A stretch of 64,000 bases of DNA from Earliella scabrosa (taxonomy: Eukaryota > Basidiomycota > Agaricomycetes > Polyporales > Polyporaceae): positions 682,001 through 746,000 of the forward strand of contig JABYQQ010000005.1 in assembly GCA_022605405.1 (NCBI GenBank), in the 5' to 3' direction. The translations under genes were made by a program, and so were the position numbers. The stretch's first letter is position 1; each line of letters opens with the position of its first letter. The notes beneath the pieces were generated by a model. That model had not been told where the DNA came from. It worked only from the letters and a program-made list of their open reading frames with translations, and ran no database searches. Below are positions 10,567 through 28,587 of this stretch, in pieces.

Positions 10567-12924
10567 TCAAAGCACACAACCCCATACTGTGACTCCGACC
10601 TTCCGACGACCGAGACGGAACGTTTTGAGCACAGCCGCAAATCGATTCACCGACTGCCTAGCCAACGCCTCTTTGTCTGTCACGGCGACAAAGTGCCAAG
10701 CATAACGACCGCCAGTAGCTGGACCTAGGGACTTCCAAACCTTCCACAGTCCATCCTCCGGGCTGCGATCCTTCTCCGCGACCGTGGCTTGCAGGACATA
10801 GATGTTGCGCGGATTGACGAGGACGCCGTCTACGCCAGGATAATTCGCGGCCGACGGGAACCAATAGGACGTGTTGGTGGTGTCCAGGTACCTGAGCCCA
10901 CTCGCCGTGCCAGCCAGTAACTCCGTCGCCGGTTGCATCGTCTGTTGATCGTCGACGTTGAAGATCCCCAAAGCGCTACCGGGAGTGCTCATACGGATAT
11001 GCATCTGCTTCTCGAAAAGCCAGCGAGTGTAGGGTTCTGCCAGGGAGTGCACGCTGAGTATTTCGTAGAGCTTGGAGAGCTCGGCCGCCGACATGGCGAT
11101 TCGGCGCTGGTTGAGGATGTGGGCGAGGTGCGGTGTGGGTGCCGAGTCCACCATGTCCACGATTATCGGGGAATCGGAACTAGGAGGGGTGTAACGAACA
11201 GGGCGGACGAAGAGCATAGACGAACCCTTGCTATTCGTCGTCTCTGGAAGCGGGTCCACCAAAGTCGCCGGAGGGCTCGCGCATATCATCGCTGCCGCCG
11301 CCTTCACACGCTGGGAGTGCAAAATCTCATAATCGCTGCCCGTTCGCAGGATCGCCAGGACGGTCCGGATGCATGGTCCCCATTTGCGGGCGATTTTGAC
11401 GGCCTGCACAACATCCAAAGAGTGTTCCTTCCTGTGCATGAGATAGTCGTTCAGTACAGGGCCGGGATCCTGTGGACAGACGCACGCTATCGCCGCGATC
11501 TCCACCAGTCTGGGCAACTCTGTCAACAACGTCAAGGCGACTTTCTGCTTGGCCCAACCAGGCCACCTGTTGGGGGGAAGTGCGCACACAATGCGCGCGC
11601 GCGAGATTAGTATAGCTGTACAGGGCGACTCGACATCGTCAATGAGCGCCCAGCAGCCCTCCGACAATCGAGGTGCTTCCTGAGTGCCATCGTAGAATCG
11701 GGGACCGTCCTCGTCGAAGAAGATGAAAAGATGTTTCGCGACTTGTATGGCAGTTGAAAGCCGACGTTCGAGACGGTCGAGGAGAACGTCAAACATGAAG
11801 GTGGTCTTGCCTGTTGAATGTGTGAGCATCACGATCTAGAAACAGACAATGACTATGCAGACCTACGCCCGGCTGTCCTGTCACTACAATCGGCGTTGCG
11901 TCCTTCTCCAACATCTCACGAAACCAGATGTATTCCTCTCGGATGACGAGGAAGTCCGAGTCGTTGTCCTTATCGATGGGGACAATCACTGCGGCATAGA
12001 TTGCTTCCCGAAGCAGGCGGATCCCGAGGCGACAGTCGTAGGACCAAGACTCAGGAATGATGTCGTCATCATCTGCGTCGGTAGCGGCGTCACCGTCCGT
12101 GTCGGCGGTGTCGCCATCGTCTGGGTTGGCAGAGCCGCGACTGTCTCGGTGAGTGGGAGCAACTTGCATGGCTTCAAGCTCTGTTGATGGTGTGTTTTTC
12201 CTAGGGCCATGGTTTCCCCCACCCTTGATAGAGAACGGCCCATAGCTTGTGAGTAGAAGGAGCTATCAACACATAAGCGTTCAGCAACCAGAGCAAGACA
12301 ACGACGACCTATCACTGAGAATAGCTTGTTTCTCTCGGCGACAGGAGATCCACACCGGCAGACGAGGAATTCGCGTAATTGAAGTAGAGTTGACTTACGG
12401 ATCACTCCATCAGACTGAGTCACGGAAGGGAACACAGCTAGGAGAGCTGGTCATGTCAGTAATAGCATAGGTTGGACATCTGGCCGTACACGCACAGACA
12501 ACAACGACGAGCCTCGTAGTTTCCAATCTCCTCAATGATCTACCCAGAGGTTGCAAGGATGCATGCTCTTCGAGATAGCGGTCATTTACAATCTCATACG
12601 ACTTCAGAGTGTCGGCGGAATGAGGGTTTGTAGGGTGAATGTCTTCATCAAGCTGCATCATGATGAGCAATAGTGTGTGGTGCACAAATACGCTAGACGC
12701 ACCTGATAGAGTGAGACGAGAACTCTAGAGTCTAGAATCCTCGCATCCTTACGGATGTGTTCGAAGGCGGCATCCACCAGGTCGGATGTAGTGACATCTC
12801 GCTCCGGCTGGTACTCATAGGCAGCCAGCAAGAAGAACCCGTAGTGATTGGGGAGACTAGATGAGCCAGGGTGATACTGAGCCCGTACGACTTGAAGGAG
12901 AATCTCAATCGAGGTTTGGGTCAT
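10567..12924 (-). CDS. RHS/Crinkler-like P-loop NTPase fused to a PD-(D/E)XK-type nuclease domain
   Basis: The last exon (11810-10567) is long and intact. A 52 nt intron (11862-11811) splits the Walker A motif, which reads VVTGQPGVGKTTFMFDVLL once joined. The preceding exon has an acidic linker and ends with REEYIWFREMLEKD, typical of the lead-in to this NTPase. WALIDDVESP fits Walker B, and PPNRWPGWAKQ follows as a sensor-like region. Near the C terminus PGVDGVLVNPRNIYVLQATV matches the D..QxT core of the nuclease domain in trypanosome RHS proteins and Crinkler-type effectors, a class linked to mobile-element origins. The 5' end is uncertain: exons at 12924-12703 (MTQTSIEILLQVVRAQYHPG) and about 12654-12480 may belong to this gene or to a separate small one. 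The expected Lys after QxT is not clearly placed. Confidence 0.6.
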
Positions 12925-13083
12925 GATGCATGGCGACTACAGCAGAGAGCGTAGTAGTTGGCTCAAGCTCTGAAGCTTGAAGACCGTGGACTATGCCATG
13001 AACAGACGCCCGGGGCACGGACCGGAGCCGAAAAATCGGAAGTCTCTGCAGTGCGCTGCGGCCACAACGCTTGCTTTACTTCG

Positions 13084-16000
13084 ATGGCGAAAGGTTCTCA
13101 GCTCAAGCAGCTCAAGACCGCGCTGCACTCCGCGGGTCTCACACAGCAACCTCAGGCCGGCAAGAAGCGCAAACGCGCCGCCCCGACAGAGCGCGACAAA
13201 GAGAAGAAGAAGGCGCGGCTGCACGAGATCCAGCAAAAACTCAATCCCTTTGATGTCAAGGTCACCAAGGTCAAACACGATGTCGGAGGGCGGAAGATCA
13301 TTGGGACGACCGGTCGGCCTGCGCAGAGCAAGCAGGCCGGTATCGAGCAGGTCCGTTTTCAGCACACCTAATTTTTGCATTGCGTTTATGCTCCGTGGGA
13401 CGGGTAGAGGAAGAAAACGCTGCTGAAAGAGTATGAGGAGAAAGACCGCGCAGGCGGTATCCTCGACCGTCGGTTCGGTGAAAACGACCCTACCATGACA
13501 CCAGAGGAGCGCATGCTCGAGCGATTCACGCGCGAGAGGCAGCGCACGACTAAGGGTGCCGCATTCAACCTCGAGGACGAAGATGAGTTGACGCATTACG
13601 GCCAAAGTTTGTCAAAACTGGACGACTTCGACAACGTTGGGTTGGGTCTGGACGACGATGAGGAGGACGGAGGTGCGTCAGTTCACATAGCCTCCATCTG
13701 TCTACGAGGCGAATGGGACGGTACAGGTCAAATGGACAAGCGAACCGTGGAGAAGTCGCATTTTGGTGGCTTTGGCGATGAGGACGACGATGAGGAGGAT
13801 GACGATGAGGTGCGTACACGTTTTTGCGCACCTGCGTGAGCTCATGCGTCGATGAAACGATAGCCCGCAAGGAAGAAGTCTAAGGCCGAGGTCATGGCGG
13901 AGGTCATCGCGAAGAGTAAACAGCATAAGGTCTGTATCTAATGCATGGGTCGTTTCTTCTTTGCTCTGACTCTTGGAGGATCTAGATCCTACGACAAACG
14001 CAACAAGAGGAAGACGAGAACCTGCGTCACGAACTTGACAATGAGCTTGACTCTATACGTTCGCTGCTCTTCACAGTCCCGCCAGCCACTGCACCAGGAG
14101 AGTCCGCAGATGCCCCATCTGTAGCCCCGGTTCCTGCCGCTCCTCCGCCAGACGACCAAGACAAGGAGTACGACCAGTACGTCCGGGAGCTCGCGCTTGA
14201 CAGACGGGCGAAGCCGAAGGACAGGACGAAGACAGAGGAGGAGTTGGCCCGGGAGGAGAAGGAGGCGCTGGAGAAGGCAGAGAGGCAACGTCTCCGCCGC
14301 ATGAGGGGCGAGGAGAGCGAGAGCGAGGATGAGGGACCAAAGGGGAAAAAGAAGCAGGCTCGGCCTCGAGGCGGTGACGACCTCGAGGATGACTTCTACG
14401 AGGAAGGTGCGTTTGAAGGACTCGGTGCTGGCTTGGGCGAAGATGTCGCTATGGAAGAGTCGGCTGAGGAGGAGGACGAGGACGATGACGGAGACGAGGA
14501 AGATGATGAAGAGGAGGGAAGCGAGGAGGAAGATGAGTCGGGAGATGACGATGAAGACGGGTCTATTGCAGAGGAATTCGAGAGCGCGTCAGAGGAGTCC
14601 GGCGAGGAAGATGGCGAAGCCGGCGAGTCTGAAGCTCTCGTGGAAACCAGCCGGAAACGTCGTACAAAACCTACAGCCGCGAAGAAGGAGCTTCCTTACA
14701 CGTTCCCTTGCCCGGAGACCCACGATGAGTTCCTCGAGATCATTGAGGACGTTGACGACAAGGACATTCCGACCGTAGTCAAACGTATCCGCGCTCTGCA
14801 TCACCCGAGCTTGGCGGAAGAAAACAAGCACAAGCTGCAGGTTCGTTCGGTCTGGCGTTTCTTCTCCCAAGTGTCTGAACCAGTTGCAGGGACTGAACAC
14901 GGTCTTGATTGAGCACATTCTCTACATCACATCTCCGCCCACGCCCCGTTTCACCGTGCTTTCATCCATTCTTCCTCATCTCGCCGCCCTCACCAAGTCA
15001 TACCCCATACAATCCGCCGAGGCCTTCGTAGAGAAGCTCACACTCATGCACAAAAACCTGAAGCGTGGACTCTCAAACGGGGCGCTCGAGTTGGATTCGA
15101 AGACATGGCCAGGACTGCCAGAACTATCGCTACTACGGGTGATCGGACAGCTGTGGCCGACCAGCGACATGCATCATCCAGTCATATCTCCCGCGCGAGT
15201 ACTCATGGGGGCGTATCTGGGTCTCGGGAGAGTCCGTTCGTTGCAAGACATCGCCAGCGGCCTGTTCTTGTGCAGCCTGTTCCTGCATTACGAGAAGCTG
15301 TCGAAGCGCTTTGTACCCGAGGCCATCAACTTCCTGACGAACGCTGTCCTGCACCTATTGCCCCACTCGTACACCGATGCGGCCTCGTTACCAGGAAGCT
15401 TCCCGGCGCTCGACTTCAGGTCGCAGCTGACCACTGCCCTCGTCCTCGATCACAAGAAAGTGAAGAAGCTATCGGTCAACAAGCCAGACCTGGCACGCTG
15501 TCTGTGCGGAGATGAGCTGGGCGAACAAGCAAAGGTCGACTTGGCTGGGCTCACCCTCGAGCTGCTCGGTCGTTTCGGGGACCTGTACAAGGGTCTGGAT
15601 GGCTCCGTCGAGCTCTGGAGCCCTATTCAGGAGATCCTCAGCGCCGTCAAGAGCAGTGCCGTACCGCCCGAGCTTGCAGTATGTCCTTTGTCCTTCTCCT
15701 TCCTCGTGAGACCCTCTTGCTCATACATGATTCCAGACACGGCTGCAGTCTCTGCAAGACACCTCGGGTCGCCTCATCAAATTTGCCCTGCAAGCACGGC
15801 GCCCGCTCCGACTGCAAGCGCACAAGCCCATCCCGATCCCGACGTATGTCCCCAAGTTCGAGCACACGACGTCCAACTACCTCCGCAACCGCGACCCCGA
15901 CCACGAGCGCAACGAGGCCGCGAAGCTCCGCGCGCAGGTCAAGCAGGAGCGCAAGGGCGCGATCCGCGAGCTGCGCAAGGACGCCCGGTTCCTGGCGGCG

Positions 16001-16147
16001 GAGCAGCAGAGGAAGCAGAAGGAGAAGGACCGCTCGTACAACGACCGCATGAAGCGCGTGTTTGGCTCGATAGAGTCGGAGCGAGCGGAAGAGAAGGCGA
16101 TGGAGCGGGAGAAGATGAAGGAGAAGCGACGGGCAGGACGGAAGTAG
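13084..16147 (+). CDS. NOP14: Nucleolar protein 14, small-subunit processome
   Basis: NOP14 is a U3-associated factor needed for 18S rRNA processing and 40S assembly in the nucleolus. The start MAKGSQLKQLKTALHSAG leads into the conserved N-terminal region (KLNPFDVKVTKVKHDVGGRK). Intron 1 is 13351-13407. Exon 2 carries the family block KEYEEKDRAGGILDRRFGEN, followed by a run of small introns between about 13676 and 13987. A strongly acidic Glu/Asp tract spans about 14440-14640. The HEAT-like C-terminal part begins at about 14890 (LNTVLIEHILYITSP), and the last exon ends in a Lys/Arg-rich helix closing with EKRRAGRK. Two further introns lie at about 14840-14889 and 15681-15737. The gene starts about 160 bp from the divergent RHS-like model and is convergent with poly(A) polymerase copy A. 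Confidence 0.92.
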
Positions 16148-16665
16148 TAGGGTACATTGTCTTCGCGGTGTCGCAATGCGGCAGACGTACCTTCAGTTGT
16201 ACGCGTTCTTCTCACCCTCATCGTTCTCAGCAGAAACGCGATACACTCCGGAGCCAATATGTGTGTCATGCAAGTCGAACAAGCGATGAATACGGTATGC
16301 AGATGCGAGATACAATACAATAATACACAGATGCTGCTACTCGACAAGTGGAAATACATGGGAGGTTCCGGACGACGACTGCAAGTTTATGGACGAAAGA
16401 GGTTGCCGGGAGAAAACAAGCGAACAAATAGCCAAACGAGTGCGAGAAGAGAGCGTCCGGATAGACAAAGCGCCATGAGACCACAGCGATTACCTGTCAT
16501 GACCGAAGGGAAAGACAAGATACCCAAACTGATCCGCCAAGGCATCTGTATCGTAAGTCGCTTGAAGGCTTGCTGCCTTCTCTATAGGAGAAGAACGCGT
16601 TCCTGTCGGTGGTCGGCCGCATGACAGAGGCGAGTCGTCGGAAAGGCTGACAAGGTCCATCGGCG
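16148..16665. other. Convergent intergenic region
   Basis: About 500 bases between the stop of NOP14 and the stop proposed for poly(A) polymerase copy A. It contains only short open frames without domains and should hold the two 3' untranslated regions. Confidence 0.5.
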
Positions 16666-19455
<2,790 letters not shown>

Positions 19456-19991
19456 GAGATGTGGTGGGCGAGCGATGGAGGCAGAAGGAGGGAAGAAGAA
19501 GGGAGGGTGCGTGAGCGGACGTACTGATGTAGTTCGTCCTGAGAGTGACAGAGTTCACCGGACCTTCAGCGGGCTCTGACTTCATCTCGCCGGCAACTGC
19601 CGACCAGCCTGTCTGCAGTGGCACCATGCATGCCGCCCAATGCCCATCGCACCTCGCGTTGAACGGGATCTCGTCGGAGACAATGCATGGCCGGAGCAGG
19701 CAGATGGTGGAATAACTGATCATTGATGCGGTAGTGTACAGGAGTCTTGCGGTATGGATGTAATAGTCTGAACAGTATGGTAATATGAAGCCCAACGTAA
19801 AGTAATCTTCCTGGCTCTACTCAACCGGCATGTCGAAGTCCGCAACTGGATACATTGGTATGGATGTGTGGGGGAATGGCTAGATGAGTGTGATGCAAGT
19901 GATAAGGGCGAACGTACTGTCAGCAAGCGAGCCAGGACGATAATGTGAGAAGTCTGAGGCACAAGGACCAAGGAATGACGTCGCAAGGGAT
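19456..19991 (-). other. Spacer between the two poly(A) polymerase genes
   Basis: About 535 bases between the stop of copy B and the start codon of copy A. No further gene is seen. It must contain the 3' end of copy B and the promoter of copy A, so copy A probably has its own transcription start. Confidence 0.5.
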
Positions 19992-22541
<2,550 letters not shown>

Positions 22542-22727
22542 AGTGATGAAGTACAGGAGGACAAGCAAGAGGCGAGGACTAGCGAGGAGCTGTCCTGGTG
22601 GTCGTCGTGGAAGAGGAGACAGAGAACAAGGCCGGAAGCACGGTGCGACATCGTCTCGCTAGCCGGTCTTTGCCGAGGGAATCCATTTTGGCGCCCACAC
22701 ATGGTGGCGGCTCGGCGCGTCTAGGCT

Positions 22728-24871
22728 ATGTACTTATGTACTGCTAGGCTGTTTCGACGTCGACCACATATGCTTGCTCATGGCAGAACACGGCTCTTAA
22801 CGCGTAACATTCGATGGGCAAGACAAGCGCATACAACCCGGGCTCATAAGGAGGATGCAAGGTGGCCAGGTTGGCAGGTGGTCGTAGGCATCGAGGTGCA
22901 CGCGCAGATCAAGTCGCGTCAGAAGCTGTTCTCTGGTACGCCTTGCAATGCTTTGTCCTCGTTGTATGCTGGACCTTGCAGACAGAGGCACCATGGTCCG
23001 ATCTCACCTCCTCACCCAATACCCATGTCGTCCCATTCGACGCTGCATTCCCCGGAACACTGCCCGTAATGCTTCCACCAAAAACGGTGCTGCATTGTCC
23101 AACTGACTCGGCGTGTGACAGCGTCTGAACCCCAAATGCGTCGAGCTTGGGGTCAGGACAGCACTCGCGCTCAACGCCGAGGTCCAACACCGGTCCGCCT
23201 TTGACCGCAAGCACTACTTCTACGCCGACCTCCCGTCAGGGTACCAAATCACACAGCAATATGGTATGCGTACCCAACAACCGTGGAAGGCGGTATATGA
23301 CTCATTCCCGTAGCCCCCATCGCTCGCAATGGACGTCTACAGTTAGATGACCTGTCTGTCGGCATCAAGCAAATACAGCTGGAACAGGTGGGTCTTCCAA
23401 ACGGCGATGCCAGTCGCGGCACGCTTACATCATTCAGGACACAGGCAAATCGACGTTTATGCCCCGGAACCGCGTGACCGCCATAGATCTCAATCGAGCG
23501 GGCATGGGACTTATGGAGATTGTCTCCGAGCCTGACATGCGGTATGTTCTCGCGCGTCCTGTCACCATGTTTGATTGAGCACATGCCCTCGTACTGACAG
23601 GTCACCGGAAGAGGCCGGGAGCTATGTGCGGACTCTGCAAGCACTCTTGCGATCCGTAGGTTCGAGCGACGGCAACATGGAACAGGTTGGTCAGCGCTAG
23701 GACCTCATGTAGGACGGTAACATGACATTCGCACCAGGGATCCCTCCGCTGCGATGTGAATGTTTCGGTAAACCGTATCGGCGAGACTCCCGGCACGCGC
23801 TGCGAGATCAAGAACCTGAACAGCGTGAAGTTTATGATGGTCGCTATTAGTAGGGCCTTCCATAACAAAGCTCGCTGCCGCATATTGACAGCATGATCTG
23901 CACATAGCCTGCGAAGTGTTCAGGCAAATTGCGCTCATTGAAAGTGGCGCGCGCGTCGCTCAGGAAACACGCGGGTTCAACGAAGAGAAGGCGGAAACTT
24001 ACTCTCTTCGCAGCAAGGAGGACGCCCCGGACTATCGGTATATGCCTGACCCCAACATACCACCCCTCCTGATTGACTCCGTATGTGTCGGGTTTCACAA
24101 ATTTTTCACTCGGTGATAGTGCTCAGACCCACGTTCGCAGTCTTACGTCGATGCCATACGTCTGCGCATGCCCCCACTCCCGGATGCGACACGGGCGCGG
24201 TTGCTAGAGCAGGGTCTTTCACAGCGCGATGTGGAGGTTCTCATGGACGTTGACTCCGGAAGAGAAGTCGGGTTTGACGGTGAGCTCGGGCACGGCGCGG
24301 TGGCATACTTCGACGAGGTTTCTCGCGGACGGGACCCGAAGGTCGTCGTCAACTGGTGCGCATATACTAGGTTGTTCTTGGCACGAGCTGGATCCTTGAC
24401 GCGTTGACGACAGGATTACCCACGAGTTACTGGGACAATTGGCCTACCGCAATGAGACGTTCAAGGAGAACCCGATGTCAATTCAACAAATGGGCGATCT
24501 CATCGACTTAGTCCAAGCAGGGAAGGTCACAGGTTTGTGGTTTCCCCATTCCAAGGAACTGCCCACTAACGAATGTATCGTTCACAGGAACGTCAGGGAA
24601 GACGATTCTCCGTCATATCTTGACCACGCGGACTTCCGAGCTGCCATCCACAATTGCGGAGGAGCTGAAGCTCCTCGCCGCGAGCGACGACGGCGCATCA
24701 CTAGAGAAGTGGTGCAGGGAAGCGATCGCCGCCCTTCCGGAAGAGGCGGAAGTAGTTCGGCGGGGCAACCTCAAGGTCGTCAACAAGATCATGGGTCATG
24801 TCATGAAGGCAAGCCGGGGCACGGCCAAGGCACAGGATGCCAGGGAGCTGCTGCTCAAGCTCTTGCAATGA
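22728..24871 (+). CDS. GatB: Glutamyl-tRNA(Gln) amidotransferase subunit B, mitochondrial
   Basis: GatB is the part of the GatFAB/GatCAB complex that binds and converts Glu-tRNA(Gln) to Gln-tRNA(Gln) in mitochondria. The N terminus is Arg-rich with no acids for some 40 residues ([20 protein letters not shown]), as in a mitochondrial presequence; Met at 22728 or 22770 could be the start. The family signatures follow: [74 protein letters not shown] and [20 protein letters not shown]. The YqeY-like tail domain ends in [19 protein letters not shown]. The gene has at least nine small introns. It is convergent with the thioredoxin-fold gene, 135 bp between stops. Confidence 0.9.
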
Positions 24872-25006
24872 CGCTGTGCTCCCCGAACTGTCTCTCAGGC
24901 TCGCCTTCCTCTTCCAAGCCGGTTGCAGATGTTGGAATCACATTGCGAACTTCGTACCGTACTCGTACACTAATGCGATACACCGCTTATTGCATCCGAG
25001 CTCCCC

Positions 25007-25960
25007 TCAAACCGTAACTTTCTTCTCCAAAAACTCGGTCCACTCCCGCTCGCCCCAGGAACTCGAGATCTCGTTCGCGATGAGACCGTCCCAAAGCACG
25101 GTAGGCGAGACGTGGATGCCGTTCTGCCTGGAGTACTTGACTGTACGCCAGCGCGTCAACACCTGCACTCGAGTCCTACCAGAGGCAAAACGTACCGGTG
25201 TACTTGAGATCATCCGTAACAGCAACGCCACCGTTGGGCGTCGACTTCAACTCCAACAATCCGCCGAACTTCTCCGCCTTATCCGCGTCCAACGTCTGGC
25301 TGACCAGAGCCGCGAGCTTCTCGCGGACTTGGAGCGGGGTGAGAGTGGAGGTCGGAATGTCGAAGTATTCGCCTTGAGCCTTGAACAGCGCGAGCGAGAA
25401 CTTCCAAAAGTCCTCGGGGGCCACCTGCGCGACCTGTGCGAGCAGAGTTTGAGTTCAATGAATGTGCTACTTCTCTCAACCTCCAGCGTCCCAGCGAAGA
25501 CAAAGAAGGCCCGCCTTTCTTGCGCATGAAGATAGCATCAACTCTCGCACGGACAGCACGGACGGAAGTATTTTGCCGCGGCGTGGCACATTGTGGATTT
25601 GGCAGAGAGAATGGGGAGAGAGAGGATGCAATACGCACCGCGAGACCGGCCTCGTGCACGAAGGTGGAACTGGCGTGCCAGGGCTGGACTTGGTTCCTGA
25701 AGATGACCTTCACCTTGCCGTCATACCTGCCCCCGGCGGAGAAGAGCGGGACGAGGACGCTGTCGATAGCGAGTGCCATCTTGGCAGAGAACGGGCAGAC
25801 ATAGTCCACTGCAAACGATCGAGATCGTCAACTACGTTGCAGACATACTGGACGCGCGGACTCGGGCGGAATGCGACATACAGAAGACTTCAAGTGTGTG
25901 CGGTGCGTCGTACTTGCCTGCAATGACTAGAGCCTGTCGGAGCGACGGTTGCAGAGCCAT
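25007..25960 (-). CDS. Thioredoxin-fold (DsbA-like) protein
   Basis: The proposed start at 25960 gives MALQPSLRQALVIAGKYDAP; splicing then joins HTLEVF to LDYVCPFSAKMALAIDSVL, which has the beta-strand/helix of a thioredoxin fold with CPFS in place of a CxxC active site. Later exons encode a helical insert (EDFWKFSLALFKAQGEYFDI) and the closing part, with HVSPTVLWDGLIANEISSSW holding the cis-Pro-like segment VSPT. About 220 residues in all. Only one Cys is seen at the motif, so it is unlikely to be a classical disulfide oxidoreductase; a glutathione-linked or structural role is possible. Similar proteins in fungi are annotated only as thioredoxin-like fold proteins. Confidence 0.65.
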
Positions 25961-26437
25961 CTCGTGGGGAACAGATATTGGTCGTCGTAGTAGAGTTCTT
26001 GATCGTCGAGAGGAGATAAGTCGTCCGTCCGAGCCCCCGTCGAGATATAAATCAGCAGCGCCCGAGCTCGTGAGCCCAGCCTTGCACTGACGCAACTTTA
26101 CCAGACGGAGTAGCCACCAGTGAGCCAATGCGTTGCGGTGGAAGTAGCACCGATCGCGCGATCGCATACAACTCGAGACACGTAGTTCCCAGCACAGCGC
26201 GACCGCATCGTTCCTTCATGAACATGACTAGTGGTAGAGGCAAACAATCCTCATGAGTGTTGCGGCTATGAGACTTCGGATGTTCGTTCCGTGCTTCCGG
26301 TGCACTAGGGTTAGGGGCTCACCGCTCAGACGCCACAGTTGGTTTGACCCTGCTGGACCACGACCACCTGTTCAAAACACCACATCCGGGGCCTCATCCA
26401 GCTACTTGCAATCTTGTTCCGCTCGGACACAGCCTGA

Positions 26438-28190
26438 ATGTCTTCACAAAAGTTCTCTGTGTTCCTGACACAACTGGCTCAGGCGCTTCGAGAAGAAAAG
26501 GGCCCAGAGCTCGCCTACTTGCTGAAACCAACGAGCGAACATGGGAAGGGTTTGGTGAAGAACTTTCGAGGAAACATCACAGTACGTCAATGGAATCCGT
26601 TATGATAGATACCTACTCACCAACCACGAAGAAACAAGCCCTGTCATATTACGAGGGTAGCTTGGAGAGCCCGTGGGACGAGATTGCGATCCAGTACGCG
26701 TTGGTCGTGAACCTTTGCGCGAAGAAACGCGCAGCAGAGGCGTTCAAGGAGGAGGTAACCCTAGTTTCGTGAGTGAGTTGCATTCACGCCATGTGCAGAA
26801 ACGTTCCTAAGTGCTCGCCATCCACACATTAAGACTATTCCTCCGGTTCTTCTCTGCCAATAGTGGATGGACACTCCCCGCGCTCTTCTCTATCCTGAGA
26901 GACCTACGAGACCTTGCTTTTGACGTGCGTAACCCCGAATATACTGTGGAACCACCCTCTGACTTGCGTAAAGGCTGATCTAGAGGGCGTGAACAATGGT
27001 CAAGAGGGGACTGCTAATATGGAAGAGGCCGCGCGTGTCATTAGCAAAGCGTTTTCAAACTGCGTGACAGACAGGTAAGTCTATCCTTCGGAATGACTCA
27101 CCAGTAGGATAGTAGGAGCTGAGTTCTGCAGGCAGTCGCCTATCCAAGAATCTCGGAAATGGGGTGTCTACTACGTAGTGGGATTGATCCTGAAGTGTTA
27201 CTTCCGTGTATGTCGCATGTTTGATTCTCCACTACGCACTTACCAATTGCTCACGGTCATCGCTATCCAGGTGAAACGAATATCCCTAGCCAAGAACATC
27301 CTTCGTGCTATTGACGCCAATCCAGATATCCCGCCATTGTCGCAGTATCCGCGCTCTCACCAAGTGAGTCTAGACTTGTCAATGGTTCAACTTGAGCTGA
27401 CTTTGACGTTGAGGTCACGTACAGGTATTATATCGGGATGCTTGGCTTCCTCAATGAAGACTTTGCGAAGGTCTGTGCCAACCTGCGCCGACTACCACGG
27501 ACAAACTCACGATATCGCAGGCTGAACAAGAACTGACGCTCGCTTTTTACAACTGCCACACCGGGGCGCGCAAGAACCATGAGTCAGTCTCTCCTTGGTT
27601 ATGCGCGGGACCGCCGGTTTGACATCTGTGTATCAGGCGGATACTGACATATCTGATCCCTCTACGTCTGTTCCGAGGGCACCTACCATCACGGGAGTTG
27701 CTTGAGCGGTTCCCTGTGCTGGACGACTTGTACTCGCCATTCATTGCAGCCATCCGGAAAGGCGATATCCGATCATACGATGCGACGTTGGACCAGTACG
27801 AGCGGCGACTAGTCGACCTCAACCTTTACTTGACACTCGAGAAAGCGCGCGAGCTCTGTATTCGGGGCCTGTTCCGTCGTGTGTACGTCGTCTCCTTACT
27901 TGCCATAAACATTCTATCCGTGCCGACTGACACTGCCTCGATTGCGGCTTAGGTGGATAGCCGCGGAGAAGAGCACGCGGATACCGGTCTCGATGTTCCA
28001 TGCGGCTCTGCTGATCGCGGGAACGGAGGACATGGCCTCGGAAGAGGCAGAGTGCCTGGTCGCGAACATGATTTACAAGGGGTTCATGCGTGGATATATC
28101 TCGCACGAGAAGCAGATGGTAGTCCTGGCAAAGACAGATGCATTCCCTCGCCTTGCAGAACGGCCATCGCCGTTCGCCCTGTTCCAATGA
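26438..28190 (+). CDS. CSN12: PCI-domain protein of the CSN12/Thp1/PCID2 family
   Basis: The start at 26438 gives MSSQKFSVFLTQLAQALREE. The protein then shows the helical repeats of this family (LESPWDEIAIQYALVVNLCA, YYVVGLILKCYFR, RISLAKNILRAIDANPDIPP) and the PCI winged-helix end (LFRRVWIAAEKSTRIPVSMF, YKGFMRGYISHEKQMVVLAK). The segment LIPLRLFRGHLPSRELLERF matches the conserved middle of Csn12 and PCID2. Homologues work either with a COP9-like complex or, as Thp1, in TREX-2 during mRNA export and transcription-coupled repair; the sequence does not tell which role applies. About eight short introns are needed. Ends in PSPFALFQ. Confidence 0.85.
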
Positions 28191-28587
28191 CCGTACTTAC
28201 TGTACTTAGCCTACGTAGTTTGTGCATTGCATTGACAGGCACGAGTCATATTCGTGTGGTCAATCAGGTACTGGAGCAGCAAAGGTAAACCGTATAAGCG
28301 CCTATGGTCGATTGTAGGCTGTGCTGGAGTCACTAATGCCGGGCAAGGCGATGCGTCTCTGACGTCCAGCCGGATGCCAATATTGCCTCCTCCTTTCCAA
28401 TCGAGCGCACTAGTTTGAGCCAGCCGGTGGGTCGAAATGCCTGTGGGTCAGCAGCTGACCATCCGCCACGGCGCTACGTATACAGCCTCGTGGTGGGAAT
28501 GTATACTTAAGTTACAAGTCGATCGTCCGAGTCTCACCTTTTCCTCACCCGCCACTGGCACATAGGTTTGTCTACCGAACATCACAC
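28191..28587. other. Intergenic promoter region
   Basis: About 400 bases between CSN12 and the first von Willebrand A gene. No open frame with coding character is seen. It should hold the CSN12 3' end and the promoter of the gene at 28588. Confidence 0.5.

Noticed and set aside
12410..12685. A separate small gene upstream of the RHS/CRN-like gene
   Set aside because: It could be real, but the frame 12654-12480 continues the one from 12924 across a plausible small intron, so I kept both as uncertain 5' exons of one model.
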